Source: Hsuehochloa calcarea
Lineage: Eukaryota > Streptophyta > Magnoliopsida > Poales > Poaceae
Direction of reading: 5' to 3'
Length of the DNA stretch: 64,000 nucleotides
Assembly: GCA_036346395.1 (NCBI GenBank)
Contig: CM070594.1
Coordinates: 25,515,385 to 25,579,384 of the forward strand
The position numbers were made by a program, and so were the translations under genes. Under the pieces are notes generated by a model that saw only the letters and a program-made list of their open reading frames with translations, was not told where the DNA came from and made no database searches. Positions 12,277-24,599 of the stretch are shown here, piece after piece (position 1 is the first letter of the stretch; the number at the start of each line of letters is the position of its first letter).

Positions 12277-15200
12277 TGTAACAGCCCAAAATTTCAATTT
12301 CAGTTAAAAATAAGACTTTATTAATTTTTGTGGATTTTCTGGAATTTTTAAAAACTTTTCCCTAAAGTATATTAAGGCTAAAAGAATTTATGTGCAAAAT
12401 CTATTACCAACTAAAAGTTGGAATTATTTTATTTAAGTCCAGAATGCCTCATAGAATTTCTGTGAATTTTCTCAAAATTTTTGGACTTCATTTACTATTT
12501 TCTAAAGCCTATTTGAATTTACAGAATTAAATCAATTGAAAAGAATTTAAAATTATACGCTTTCTGATCTTGGGCGAAGCCCGGCCTTTGTCTGGCGTCT
12601 CGGCCCAACTCTCCCCGCGCGCGAGTGACGCGGACCGTCCGATCAAAATCGGACGGCCGACAATCAATCCGCCCGCGCCCTCTCTCCCTCTCTCTGTCTC
12701 GCTGTCAGGTGGGGCCCGCTGCACAGTGTCGTCTTCCTCGCCTCCTTCTTCCCCGCGCGACGCCACCATTACCGCCCTTCACTGCTGCCATCAAGTCCGT
12801 GATTCCCTCCCCCATTTCTCTCGCCATCATGCGCGTTAACGACGCCAGCTTCCACCGCGTTCATTCCCGCCATTACCCCCCCTCTTAACCCCGGTAACGC
12901 CCCCGCGCCCGTTGCCACCGCCATTAAGGCCGCGCGCTAACCTCGCCTCCCGGCCTCCCCCTCGCCTATAAAAGCCGCCCCTGGCTGCGCATTCTTTCCC
13001 GCAACTCATTCCCCCGCCTCCCGTAGCTTCGCTCGCTCTCAATCGCCGGCATTTGAAGTTTCCCCGTCAGCGGCCGAAACTCCGTCTTCTTCGATTCCGG
13101 CGACAGGAAGCTCTCCCCGGCCACATCGACCGCACCACCGGCCGGCGTCCTCGGCGATCCTTGTGCGCGCCTCGTCTTCGCTGGAGATCCCGGAGCACCC
13201 TCCCGCTAACGACCGAACCTCGCCGCCGCCTCTCGCCGTCGCCGACCATCTTAAGCCACTCTCCACCGCCGCCGGTGGCGCCTCGCATCGATGTCGTCTC
13301 GAGTATTTTGCGCACCTCACGGAGCCAGCGCGCGCCGTTCGCGGTACCATTGGAACCCGGGCGCCTCCCTCTCCGGCGCCGACGTGGACAGCCACCTCAG
13401 CGCCACCTCATCACTTTTGCGTGCGTGGCAGTCAAGTCAGCGCCGCGTGGCTGCCAGCGCAGCGCGCGTGCCAGCACAGCCGCTCCTTCACACTGTTGCG
13501 TGCGCCGAGTCCACCGTGGACTCGGAAAGCGCCGTGGACTCAGTCCATGATTGTTTGGGCCCACATGTCGATCTCTCGTGAGCGATCTTCTGACGTCGGT
13601 GGCGCAATAAATAAATTTCCTTTAGAAATTTAATTCGGGAAATTCGGAAATTCTGATTTTAGGATTTAATTTAGGTTTTAAACTTCCAGGAGCTCGTATT
13701 TCTTCATACAAACTCCGATTTAGGTGATTCAAATTTCTAAATTTGTATAAAATCAAGATCTAGCTAACTAAACCAAAATTATTTAATTTGGAGTTAATTT
13801 GAATTTTCATTTGAATTTATTTGTGTTCATTTGAATTCTGTTTGAATTTGGAATATTTTCGCGTATAGATTTTGACGACTCCGGAGAGCTTGACCCTATT
13901 GAAGAAGTAGAATACCAGGAATTTGAGCAAGGCAAGTTACACCATTGACCATTTGCCCCAATATTTAAAATTATTTAATTTACATTTTAAATTAGTATTG
14001 CATGCATAATTGTATTTAATTATTTTAAATTCCTGTTTTAAATATTTAATTATTCCAATTCCTTTGTATAGCCAAATTTGATTGTTGTATTATCAATTCC
14101 TTGTAACCTTAGTCAAATGAATTTAAAAATAAATATATGCATAGCAAATGCTTAGACCATGAAATATTTGACTTTGGGAGAATTTAGCCAAAATTTCATA
14201 AATTGATAAAAAGCCTATGACATTGCTTTGTCATGGTGGACTTTTGCAAATGTCTTTGAAAATTATAAAAATAAAACAAAATGGTTTATACTTGGGCAAA
14301 CATGGACCGTTGGTGGAGTGCGAGTTTATGCAGAACTGTCTGAGTTAGGGGCGAGACCCGTGGTTTTTATTGAAAGTTGCCCAAGTAGATTAAGGACCGG
14401 CCTTTGAGTGCATCTTGCAAAAGCTCCACCGTACTACCACATGTTACGTATGGGCGAACCGGGCTTAATAATTTGTATTACCTCGGTATTGTTTATGCCA
14501 TTTTTGTTGTGTGGGTGTCGGTTAGACTTTATTCCACTTGGCGCAAGAGGGGTTTCCAGTGGATGGTTAGCCTAATGGAAGTGAAACCTTAGCGGGCATA
14601 TTGGTATTGAGGTAATGCATTGGAAAGCCTTGTGATAATTGCCTAGTCACACACCTAAGGAAGTGTGTATTGGCCGACATAACTGCAAATTATCTCGTGT
14701 GGGTAAAGTTGTACCACCTCTGCGAGTGTAAATCTATTCGAATAGCCGTGTCCACGGTCATGGACATGCTGAGCAAAGCCACTCTAAGTTAGATTTGTTT
14801 TTGGTTTTAAAATAACTTTGGACATGATTTGAGGATGGTTAATCCTTGTGGTAAATTTGGCGGGTAGCCTTGTGATAGGAGGGTATCCTTCACCATGTTT
14901 CATATGGAGGTTATCCACTATAAAATGATGAACTTCAAAAATTTGAATTTTAGCTATGGAATAAAAATGTGCCTTGAAACTTAGTATAACTATTTAAACC
15001 AAAAATGCTGATTTATGCAAATAAACCCTAAAACCTTCCTTTGAATAACTTATGCATGCATTCTAAATTCTGTATTGGGTATAATTTGCGAGCACAGTTG
15101 TAGTGCTCACTCTTCTTGAATATTATTATTAGGAGAAAGCTGCTATCCGAAGGTGAGGAGCGGGGCGATTAGGCGGCGACCTCAGGGCGATTACTGTGGC

Positions 15201-15394
15201 GTATCGTGTGGCTTACCATTATTATTTGCTTAAGCAATGTTTTATTTGGCCTCGGCCCGGTTGTAACAAACTCTATGCTTATTAAATATACACGTTGGAT
15301 ATGTTTGTGATAACATTTTGTATTTGTGTACTTTGGAAATCTGGACTAGTGTATGAACACAGAGAATTCGGGATCCTTCGTTCCGGGTTAGACA
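12277..15394 (+). repeat. 5' LTR of the 12277-23744 gypsy element
   Basis: It starts TGTAACAGCCC and ends gggttagaca, immediately followed by the primer binding site. It contains a GC-rich promoter (12580-13560), TATA box, a conserved acidic-peptide-like segment at 13869-13932, and the conserved block at about 14635-14770. The overlapping ORFs in 12527-13633 are chance products of the GC-rich promoter. It pairs with the LTR at 20685. Confidence 0.92.
12967..12973 (+). promoter_or_regulatory. TATA box of the 5' LTR
   Basis: The sequence tataaaa lies in a GC-rich context. The homologous 3' LTR position (21348-21354) reads tataaag. Confidence 0.65.
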
Positions 15395-15398
15395 AAAG

Positions 15399-15410
15399 TG
15401 GTATCGAGCC
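15399..15410 (+). promoter_or_regulatory. Primer binding site
   Basis: The sequence tggtatcgagcc lies 4 bp after the LTR end. It matches the 3' end complement of initiator tRNA-Met used by many plant retroelements (tggtatcagagc) apart from a short difference. Confidence 0.75.
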
Positions 15411-15556
15411 ATATCATTGTAGGTCGTGACCTAGAAGGAAATCAAACCCTTAAGGATTTATTTTGAAAATTAAAAATAACTTGGTCTTACGAGTCATTCC
15501 TCAACTTTTCTCTTGAAAAATTATTTACTAACTCATCTCCTTTTCAAAAATTGTAG

Positions 15557-17400
15557 ATGGTGAAGTTAGAATGCCATTTCCCATGGAGTCTTCTTTGGTC
15601 ATTGGGCGCCATTCTCGGAAGATGATGCGACACTTGGACTTTGAAGAAAGACCGAGCGTATCAAGGATACAAGTATAAGGTGGGAAATCGAGAGCGGTGG
15701 AGAGTAGAGGTGATCCTCTACTCCAATCTATCGCCGAACACGAGACTTCCACGTCTTGATGCCCCAATGCGGCGAGACACCTTCGCCGAAGGCATCGAGG
15801 ATCTGACCGGGAAGCAACCCGCGAGACTTCGCTACATCTCGATCACCGCCTCAAGCGGCCTTTGGGTTCCACTATTACCCAATGCATATCCCAACCCGGC
15901 ATGCCGGTGCTTTCCGCTCAACTAGAGATGAAAGTGTCCGATCTCACTCATCGGTGGATCGGCGAGCCATGGATTATGCCTACGGGAATACACTAGATGA
16001 GTCTCTCCTGCAAGTGAAATTACAAGATGCGAAGAAAAGTTGAAAGCTGCGAGAAAAGAGCGGCCTCCTACAAGGAAGGCGAGGCTAGTTCTAGTGAGCA
16101 GATTATACCCCAATAACACCATAGATTTGACCTTAAATTTTCCTTTAGTTGCGAATTATGAGCTACAAAACCTTTGTAGTAGCCATAATGAATTAATAAA
16201 ATAAAAATAAATTATTTTGCGAAATGTTCTTGCCTTGTGTTTGTTGAATTTGGGCTATTTTAGATCTATACTCTTATAATTCCTGTCTCTCTTGTCTAAT
16301 CTGTGAAGAGTTCATCGGATGGTGACCACGCTTAGGAAGTGTCGGTGCAGAGGGCAAGGAAATGAGAATGCCGATTATCAAGAAAACCAGTTCAACGACC
16401 ACCACCTCCTCCAAGCTGAAGCTCTGGTGGCGCCAAATGATGGCCGGACTCATCGATTGAGTTGCTAGCCCGATCCCTTCACAAAGAATCGAGAATACCC
16501 AGCGTCGTGACCTATCATGCTCCTCCCCCTCCAAAAGTAACTTTGTCGAGTTCATGAGGATCGTCATAGCGTTTTCTAGTAGCACGGAACCCATGGGCCT
16601 TGAGATGATTGGCTCGGGGTCATTGGAAAGAAGTGGATATTGCTCAATGCCGATCGTGAGAGAGTTTTGTTTGCCTCTCATCAATTGATGGGTCCCGCAT
16701 CGAGAATGGTGGGATAATTTCAGCATGTCCCATGCTAATGCCCAGAAATCACTTGGGATGAGTTCATGCAAGCTTTTAGCGATCTCACATTCCATCGGCA
16801 TGATTACCTTGAAAAGAAGGAGTTTCGCTCGCCGCCAAGGAAACCGTTCGATCGGTGAATATCGCATAAGTTTAACCAACTTGCTCGCTATGCCCCCGAG
16901 GATGTAGCGAGAGATGAAGGCGAGCAAGAGCGATTTACGGAAGGGTTGAGCAGCGAACTCTCTGTTCGTTTGATTTCTCGAGATTTTACCGACTTTGGCG
17001 GTTGGTAAATAAGGCCATCGCCGGGAAGGCAAACATCGGAAATGGAGAATCGCAAGCGGAGGATGGCGGCTCGAAGTTTAACTCGGGAGGATCGCCCAAG
17101 CCTCGTTTCACTCAATCTCACCACCTCGGCGTGGAAGATTCGATCTACTACACCAAGAGTTCCGGCTCAAGTCCACGACCAAATACTCCGGATTAGTAGT
17201 AGTTCATCGGAGGGCAGTTCAGTGAAGCGACTATTTCCACGGCGAGAATCACTTGCTTTCAGCGCAGCGAGTTGGGTCACTATGCCAATAAGTGTCCCAA
17301 GAAGCAGGAGACTGCCACCCCCGTCAAGTCAACTCCCGGAGTTTCGGTCTCCGGCGGTCCCTCAAGACCAACGTGTGAATCACGTCACCGCAGAGAAGAA
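15557..17400 (+). pseudogene. gag of the 12277-23744 gypsy element (degraded)
   Basis: A candidate ATG is at 15557. Around 16740-16920 the plus strand reads segments of a retrotransposon gag core (an aspartate/glutamate-rich WDEF..F region and the RSIGEYRI-like stretch) in shifting frames. At 17254-17295 there is a CCHC zinc knuckle with C-F-Q.., G-H-Y-A-N-K-C. This is the structural polyprotein that would form the particle. There are many stops and frameshifts, and the long minus-strand ORF across 16274-17032 is a shadow. Confidence 0.6.
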
Positions 17401-20400
17401 GCCTATGCGACACGGATGTTGTTCTTGAGTACGTTCCTTGTCAACTCATTACGGCATCGGTTTTATTTGATTAGAAGCTTCGCATTCTTTTGTGTCAAAT
17501 AAGTTTGTGGAAAAATATGGGTTATCTACCTCCCCCTTAGTTAAGCTCATGTTAATCCATTCCCCGGGCTCAGAAATGAGGGCTAGTTTATTCTGTCCAA
17601 ATCTTACCTTTGAAATCTCTGGAGTAACTTTCTCGGCCAACTTAATAGTCTGCGTTCGCAAGGATTGGGCGTGATTCTTGGAATGGGTGGCTTGCCAAAA
17701 ATCGAGCGAGATAGATTGTGCTAGTAGATCTTCAACCTCACCAATGAACAAGGGATTTGAAGAGAGTTCCAACCCAAGACTTCTATGGAAAGAAGTCCTA
17801 TCTTGACCGATTTAAAGGAAGTGGCGGAAGATATACCGTGGTACAAGAATATCGGATGTTTTTAGGAGGACTTACAGTATGCCACGGCCGGGACATAATG
17901 TTCTTAATTGACTTAGTCGGGGGTGCTCCAATTTCGGCGACCCTACTGAATGCGGCAAATGATCTAGCGAGTTGAAGAAGCGGTCGAAGAACTACTGAGT
18001 AAAGGTTACATTCAACCGAGTTCATCGCCTTGGGAGCTCGGTACTATTTGTCAAAAGAAAGACAATAGTATGAGAATGTGTGTGGACTATAGATCACTCA
18101 ACGAGGTAACAATCAAAAACAAGTACCGTTACCTAGGATAGATGATCTGTTTGATCAACAAAGGAGCGATGTTTTCTCAAGATTGATTTGAGGTCGAGTT
18201 ACCATCGATTAAAAATCAGACGGAAGATATTCGAAGACGACCTTCACCACGGATATGGGTATGCGAGTTCACGGTGATGTCATTTGGACTAACAAATGCC
18301 CTGCTTATTTCATGAATATAATGAACAAAGTGTTCATGGAATTCTTGGATAAGTTTGTGGTGGTATTCATAGATGATATTCTCATCTATTCAAGAGATAT
18401 GGAAGAGCATGAAAAACATCTCAGAATTATTTTGGACAAACTTCGAGAACACCAACTTTATGCCAAACTCAGCAAAAGTGAATTTTGGCTCAGTCAAGTG
18501 GCTTTTCTTGGGCACATTGTGTCGGCGGGAGGAGTTGCGATAGACCCTCAAAGGTTGAAGTGTAATGGATTGGAAGCAACCCAAGTCATCCGTAGTGAGA
18601 AGTTTTCTCGGATTAGTGGGTACTACATGATTCATTGAAAGTTTCTCCAAGATCGCCAAACCCATGACTCAACCGAAGAAGGAAAAGAAATTTGAATGGA
18701 CAAGTGCTTGTGAACATAGTTTTCAAGAGTGAAGAAAAGACTAGTCTCTGCACGGTGCTAGTTTTACGGATATCGTAAGGATTTTGAAGTTTTCTGTGAC
18801 GCATCCCGCCAAGGGCTAGGATGTGTACTGATGCAGGAAGGAAAGGTTGTGGCTTATGCATCTCGTCAGTTAAGGCCACATGAAGGAAATTATCCAACAC
18901 ATGATTTAGAGTTAGCGGCAATTGTGCATGCTTTGAAAATCGGCGGCATTATCTCATTGGTAACATTGTGAGATTTTCACGAGATCATAAAAGTCTGAAA
19001 TATATCTTCACCCGATCGGATCTTAATCTCGGGCAAAGAAGATGGTTAGAGTTGATAAAGGATTATGACCTTGGAATTCATTATCACGGGTAAAGCCAGC
19101 GTGGTAGCGGATGCTCACGAGTAGGAAGGCATCTTGCAACACGGTGTTAGTTCAAGAAAATCAACGAGTTGTATGAAGAACTAAAGCATCGAACTGAAAT
19201 TGTCGGTCAAGGTGTATCAACACGGTGGAAGTCAACCAACCATACAAGGTCGGATCGAGAGAAAAGCGGCTAGAAGGCGAAGACATCAAAGAAATCATGA
19301 AGAACATGAGAAGAGTCAAAGCCCGAGATTTTACGAAGGCGCGAGGGGCGCAGTATGGTTTGGCAACGCATCGATCTGTACCTAAACATCATGAAACCGG
19401 ACAAGCGATTACGAAAGAAGCTCATGAATCACCTTACTCTATCCATCACAGGAGTACCAAGATGTACCGGATCTGAAGGAAAAGTATTGGTGGGTTAGTA
19501 TGAAGCGAGAGATCATTGAGTTTGTTGCGTTGTGATGTATGTCGTGTTAAGCGAGAACATCGAGAGACTGCCGGATTATTACAACCATTACCAATTCCCG
19601 AGTGGAAATGGGAGGAGATTGGTATGGATTTTATCACGGACTACCTAGGACCCAATCAGTTGTGATTCCATTTGGGTAATAATTGACCAATTAACAAAAG
19701 TGGCTCATTTTATTCAGTCAAGACCACTTACGAAGCAATAAGTTAGCGAATTGTACATGGCGAGGATCGTCTGTCTACATGGTATACCCAAGAAAATTGT
19801 GTCCGATGGAGGTTCGATTCACTTCAAAATTTTGGCGAGTCTACATGAAGCTTTAGGAACCGGACTCAACTTGGCCTGACATATCATCCCCAAGCAGATG
19901 GCGGACCGAGCGTGTAAATCAGGTCCTAGAAGACATGCTTGAGCTTGTGCTATAGATTATGGAAGAAGTGGGATAAGAATTTGCCCTATGCGAATTTTCC
20001 TACAACAACGACTTTCAAGCTAGCCTACGAGATGTCGCCATTTGAAGCATTGTATGGTAGAAAGTGTAGAACCCCTCTCCTTTGGGATCAAGTAGGAGAA
20101 CACCAATTCTTGGACGGAATTGATAAAAGAAAGTGAAAGTAAAGTAAAAGCAATAAGAGAGCGTCGAAAGTAGCTCAAACCCGACAAAGAGTTATCTTGA
20201 TAATCGTCGGAGAGAACTATCCTTCGAGATGGGAGATTTTGTCTATCTCGAGGTAACTCCACTCAGAGGAGTGAAGAGATTTCGACTAAAGGAAAACTTC
20301 GCACCAGATTTGTCGGACCCTATAAGATTTTGGCAAAAGAAGCGAAGTTGCTTATCGATTGGAATTACCAAAGCATCTCTGTCATTTGTTCACAATGTCT

Positions 20401-20660
20401 TCCATGTATCCCGATTAAAGAAATGTCTCAGAGTACCAATGGAAGAAACACCACTCGAGAGCATCGATCTTGAGAAGATCTCACCTATGTGGAACAACCA
20501 ATCAAGATTCTCGATGTGGCGAGCAGCGTCACGAAGCAAAGTCATTCGTTCTTGTAAGGTTCGATGGAGCAATCATTCGAAGAAGAAGCTACGGGGGCGA
20601 GAAGAAGTTTTGAGAGCCGAGTACCCCTACCTTTTCTTGACCAAGCTGAATCTAAAATTC
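17401..20660 (+). pseudogene. pol of the 12277-23744 gypsy element: protease, RT, RNase H, integrase, chromodomain-like tail (degraded)
   Basis: The order is protease remnant (17430-17680), with a VEKYGLSTSPL-like stretch after a disrupted active-site region. RT follows at 17890-18620, with the catalytic FIDD at about 18367-18381 and the downstream HLRIILDKLREHQLYAKL helix. Next are RNase H (18690-19120) and integrase (19400-20140, including the PFEALYGRKCRTP motif). Last is a C-terminal region (20230-20640) with HNVFHVSRLKK followed by a chromodomain-like stretch. The order RT-RNase H-integrase is that of Ty3/gypsy. At least a dozen frame changes lie between recognisable segments. Many fall at CTG/CAG/CCGG contexts, so some may be sequence error. 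Confidence 0.75.
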
Positions 20661-20670
20661 GAGATTCCCT

Positions 20671-20683
20671 TTAAGGGGTAGGT
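20671..20683 (+). promoter_or_regulatory. Polypurine tract
   Basis: The sequence ttaaggggtaggt lies directly before the 3' LTR start. It primes plus-strand DNA synthesis in LTR elements. Confidence 0.7.
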
Positions 20684-20684
20684 T

Positions 20685-23600
20685 TGTAACACCCAAAATT
20701 TCAATTTGATTAAAAATAAGACTTTATTAATTTTTGTGGATTTTACGGAATTTTAAAAACTTTTCCTAAAGTATATTAAGGCTAAAAGAATTTATGTGCA
20801 AAATCTATTACCAACTAAAAGTTGGAATTATTTTATTTAAGTCGAGAATGCCTCATAGAATTTACGTGAATTTTCTCAAAATTTTTGGACTTCATTTACT
20901 ATTTTCTAAAGCCTATTTGAATTTACGGAATTAAATCAATTGAAAAGAATTTAAAATTATACGCTCTGATCTTGGGCGAAGCCCGGCCTTTGTCGCGCGT
21001 CTCGACCCACTCTCCTGCGCTGAGTGGCGCGGACCGTCCGATCAAAATCGGACGGCCGACAATCAATCCGCGCGCCTCTCTCCCTCTCTCTCTCTCATTG
21101 TCGGGTGGGGCCCCGCATGATGTCGTCTTCCTCGCCTCCTTCTTCCCGCGCGGCGCCACCATTACCGCCCTTCTTTGCCGCCATCAAGTCCGTGATTCCC
21201 TCCCCATTTCTCTCGCCATCATGCGCGTTAACGGCGCCGACTTCCACCGCGTTCATTTCGCCATTACCCCCTCTTAACCCGTGCGCCCGCGCCCGTTGCC
21301 ACCGCCATTAAGGCGCGCGCTAACCTCGCCTCCGGCCTCCCCTCGCCTATAAAGCGCCCCGGCTGCGCATTCTTTCGCAACTCATTCCCCGCCTCCGTAG
21401 CCGCTCGCTCTCAATCGCCGGCATTTGAAGTTTCCCGTCGTGGCCGAAACTCCGTCTTCTTCGATTCCGCGACGAAGCTCTCCCGGCCACATCGGCCGCA
21501 CCACCGGCCGGCGTCCTCGGCGATCCTTGTGCGCGCCTCGTCTTCGCTGGAGATCCCGGAGCACCCTCCCGCCAACAGCCGAACCTCGCCGCCGCCTCTC
21601 GCCGTCGCCGACCATCTTAAGCCACTCTCCGCGCCAGTGGCGCCCTCGCATCGATATCGTCTCGAGTATTTTGCGCACCTCACGGAGCCCGCGCGCCGCC
21701 GTTCGCGGTACCATTGGAACCGGCGCCTCCCTCTCCGGCGCCGGCGTGGGCAGCCACCTCGGCGCCACCTCATCACTTTTGCGTGCGTGGCGGTCAAGTC
21801 GGCGCCGGCGTGGCTGCCCACCTGGTAGCTCCTTCACCATTATTGCGTCGCCGAGTCCACCGTGGACTCGGAAGCGCCGTGGACTCGATCCATATTTGTT
21901 TGGGCCCACATGTCGGTCTCTGTGAACGATCTTCTTGGCGTCGGTGGCGCAATAAATAGAATTTCCTTTAGAAATTTAATTCGGGAAATTCGAAATTCTG
22001 ATTTTAGGATTTAATTTAGGTTTTAAACTTCCAGGAGCTCGTATTTCTTCATACAAACTCCGATTTAGGTGATTCAAATTTCTAAACTTGTATAAAATCA
22101 AGATCTAGCTAACTAAACCAAAATTATTTAATTTGGAGTTAATTTGAATTTTCATTTGAATTTATTTGTGTTCATTTTAATTCTGTTTGAATTTGGAATA
22201 TTTTCGCGTATAGATTTTGACGACTCCGGAGAGCTTGACCCTATTGAAGAAGTAGAATACCAGGAATTTGAGCAAGGTAAGTTACACCATTGACCATTTT
22301 GCCCCCAATATTTAAAATTATTTAATTTCTGTTTTAAATTAGTATTGCATGCATAATTGTATTTAATTATTTTAAATTCCTGTTTTAAATATTTAATTAT
22401 TCCAATTCCTTTGAATAGCCAAATTTGATTGTTGTATTATCAATTCCTTGTAACCTTAGTCAAATGAATTTAAAAATAAATATATGCATAGCAAATGCTT
22501 AGACCATGAAATATTTGACTTTGGGAGAATTTAGCCAAAATTTCATAAATTGATAAAAAGCCTATGACATTGCTTTGTCATGGTGGACTTTTGCAAATGT
22601 CTTTGAAAATTATAAAAATAAAACAAAATGGTTTATACTTGGGCAAACATGGACCGTTGGTGGGTGCGAGTTTATGCGAACTGTCAGTTAGGGTGAGACC
22701 TGTGGTTTTTATTGAAAGTTGCCCAAGTAGATTAAGGACCGGCCTTTGAGTGCATCTTGCAAAAGCTCCACCGTACTACCACATGTTACGTATGGGCGAA
22801 CCAGGCTTAATAATTTGTATTACCTCGGTATTGTTTATGCCATTTTTGTTGTGTGGGTGTCGGTTAGACTTTATTCCCACTTGGCGCAAGAGGGGGTTTC
22901 CAGCAGTGGTTAGCCTAATGGAAGTGAAACATTAGCGGGCATATTGGTATTGAGGTAATGCATTGGAAACGCCTTGTGATAATTGCCTAGTCACACACCT
23001 AAGGAAGTGTGTATTGGCCGACATAACGGGCAAATTATCTCGTGTGGGTAAAGTTGTACCACCTCTGCAGAGTGTAAATCTATTCGAATAGCCGTGTCCA
23101 CGGTCATGGACATCTTGAGCAAAGCCACTCTAAGTTAGATTTGTTTTGGTTTTAAAATAACTTTGGACATGTTTTGAGGATGGTTAATCCTTGTGGTAAA
23201 TTTGGCGGGTAGCCTTGTGATAGGAGGGTATCCTTCACCATGTTTCATATGGAGGTTATCCACTATAAAATGATGAACTTCAAAAATTTGAATTTTAGCT
23301 ATGGAATAAAAATGTGCCTTGAAACTTAGTATAACTATTTAAACCAAAAATGCTGATTTATGCAAATAAACCCTAAAACCTTCCTTTGAATAACTTATGC
23401 ATGCATTCTAAATTACAGTATTAGGTATAATTTGCGAGCACGGTTGTAGTGCTCACTCTTGTGAATATTATTATTAGGAGAAAAGGCTGCTATCCGAAGG
23501 TGAGGAGCGGGGCGATTAGGCGGCGACCTCCAGACGATTGCCTGTGGCGTATCGTGTGGCTTACCATTATTATTTGCTTCCGCTTAATGTTTTATTTGGC

Positions 23601-23744
23601 CTCCGGCCCCAGTTGTAACAAACTCTATGCTTATTAAATATACACGTTGGATATGTTTGTGAAAACATTTTTGTGACTGTGTACACTGGAAATCCTGGAC
23701 TAGTGTATGAACACAGAGAATTCGGGATCCTTCGTTCCCGGGTT
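20685..23744 (+). repeat. 3' LTR of the 12277-23744 gypsy element, last few bases missing
   Basis: It starts TGTAACACCC and aligns with the 5' LTR over its whole length, with many short indels. It ends at cccgggtt and lacks the terminal agaca present at 15390-15394. The next base begins the duplicated flank (cgttgaatcg). The TATA box is at 21348-21354, the acidic-peptide-like segment at about 22216-22275, and the conserved block at about 22980-23115. Confidence 0.92.
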
Positions 23745-24599
23745 CGTTGAATCGACGGTTGTGCTATCTCGTGATCCAAACCTCCGACCGGCTCGGATTC
23801 ATTGGTGTAGCATGTCTTTATGCTCGTCGATATACAGGGACACTTGGGTCATGTGTTGTAAGACCACGAAATGGGCTTGAGCATACGCGTCAAAATCGAG
23901 AGTGATTGCTTTCCTTCTGATGGTCTCGATCCCCCCAGCCTCCCCTCGTGACGAGATAGAGGCACACCTATCGATTTCACCTAAGCCATGTAGTCTATGC
24001 AGAACTCAATGACCTCTTCGATTGCACAACCTTCGATGATGATGCCCTTGGGCCGAGATCGATTTCGTACATAGGACTTGAGAATTCCCATGTACCTCGA
24101 ACGGGTATATATGACGTAGGAACACACGGCCGCATATCTTTATCTCTTTCATAAGGTGAACAATGAGATGGACAATGATATCAAAAAATGACAGAGGGAA
24201 ATACATCTCAAGATGACATAGAGTCGTCACCACCTCGGCCTACATAGCATCTAGTCCTTCGGGATCGATGGCCTTCTTAGCAATTGAGTTAAAAAAATAA
24301 CACAGCCTCATGATTGCCACTTGGACCTTATTCGGCAAAATACTTCTAATTACAACAGGAAGCATTTGTGTCATCAATACATGATAATTATGAGATTTTG
24401 TACCAATTAATTTCAAATCTTCCATAGAAACAAGTTTCTTCATGCTGGCGGAGTAAATGGACGGAACTTTCACATCATGTAAGCTCTGTCACAATTCCTT
24501 TCTCTCGGCCTTAGGTAGAGTGTAGCAAGATGGGGGAATGTACGTTTGTTCTTTATCGGTCTCTTTCAGTGCTAAATAGGTTCTTATGTTCATATCAAC
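23745..24599. repeat. Right copy of the approximately 850 bp duplication, holding an empty insertion site
   Basis: It repeats 11431-12276. It ends ttcatatcaac and continues uninterrupted into caagtcacatc, so it holds the unoccupied version of the site where the gypsy 5' LTR sits on the left. The two copies differ at roughly 15-25 visible positions, mostly small indels in CG/CTG contexts; I did not do a full alignment. Confidence 0.9.

Larger units (their letters stand above)
12277..23744 (+). mobile_element. Ty3/gypsy LTR retrotransposon with about 3.1 kb LTRs (Tekay/Del-like, inferred)
   Basis: It has two long LTRs (12277-15394 and 20685-23744), a primer binding site tggtatcgagcc, gag with a zinc knuckle, pol in the order protease-RT-RNase H-integrase, and a polypurine tract. 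This domain order defines Ty3/gypsy. The region after integrase contains a chromodomain-like stretch, and with the long LTRs this points to the Tekay/Del chromovirus lineage. The element is 11.47 kb. It inserted into the CACTA transposase gene with the long flanking duplication described separately. Most ORFs are broken. Confidence 0.85.

Noticed and set aside
12527..13633. Several 60-165 residue ORFs on both strands
   Set aside because: They lie in the GC-rich promoter of the 5' LTR and recur in the 3' LTR (20923-21959) with shifted frames, so they are compositional.
16274..17032. 252-residue minus-strand ORF
   Set aside because: It overlaps the plus-strand gag, whose zinc knuckle and gag core are recognisable; no motif on the minus strand. 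A shadow ORF.
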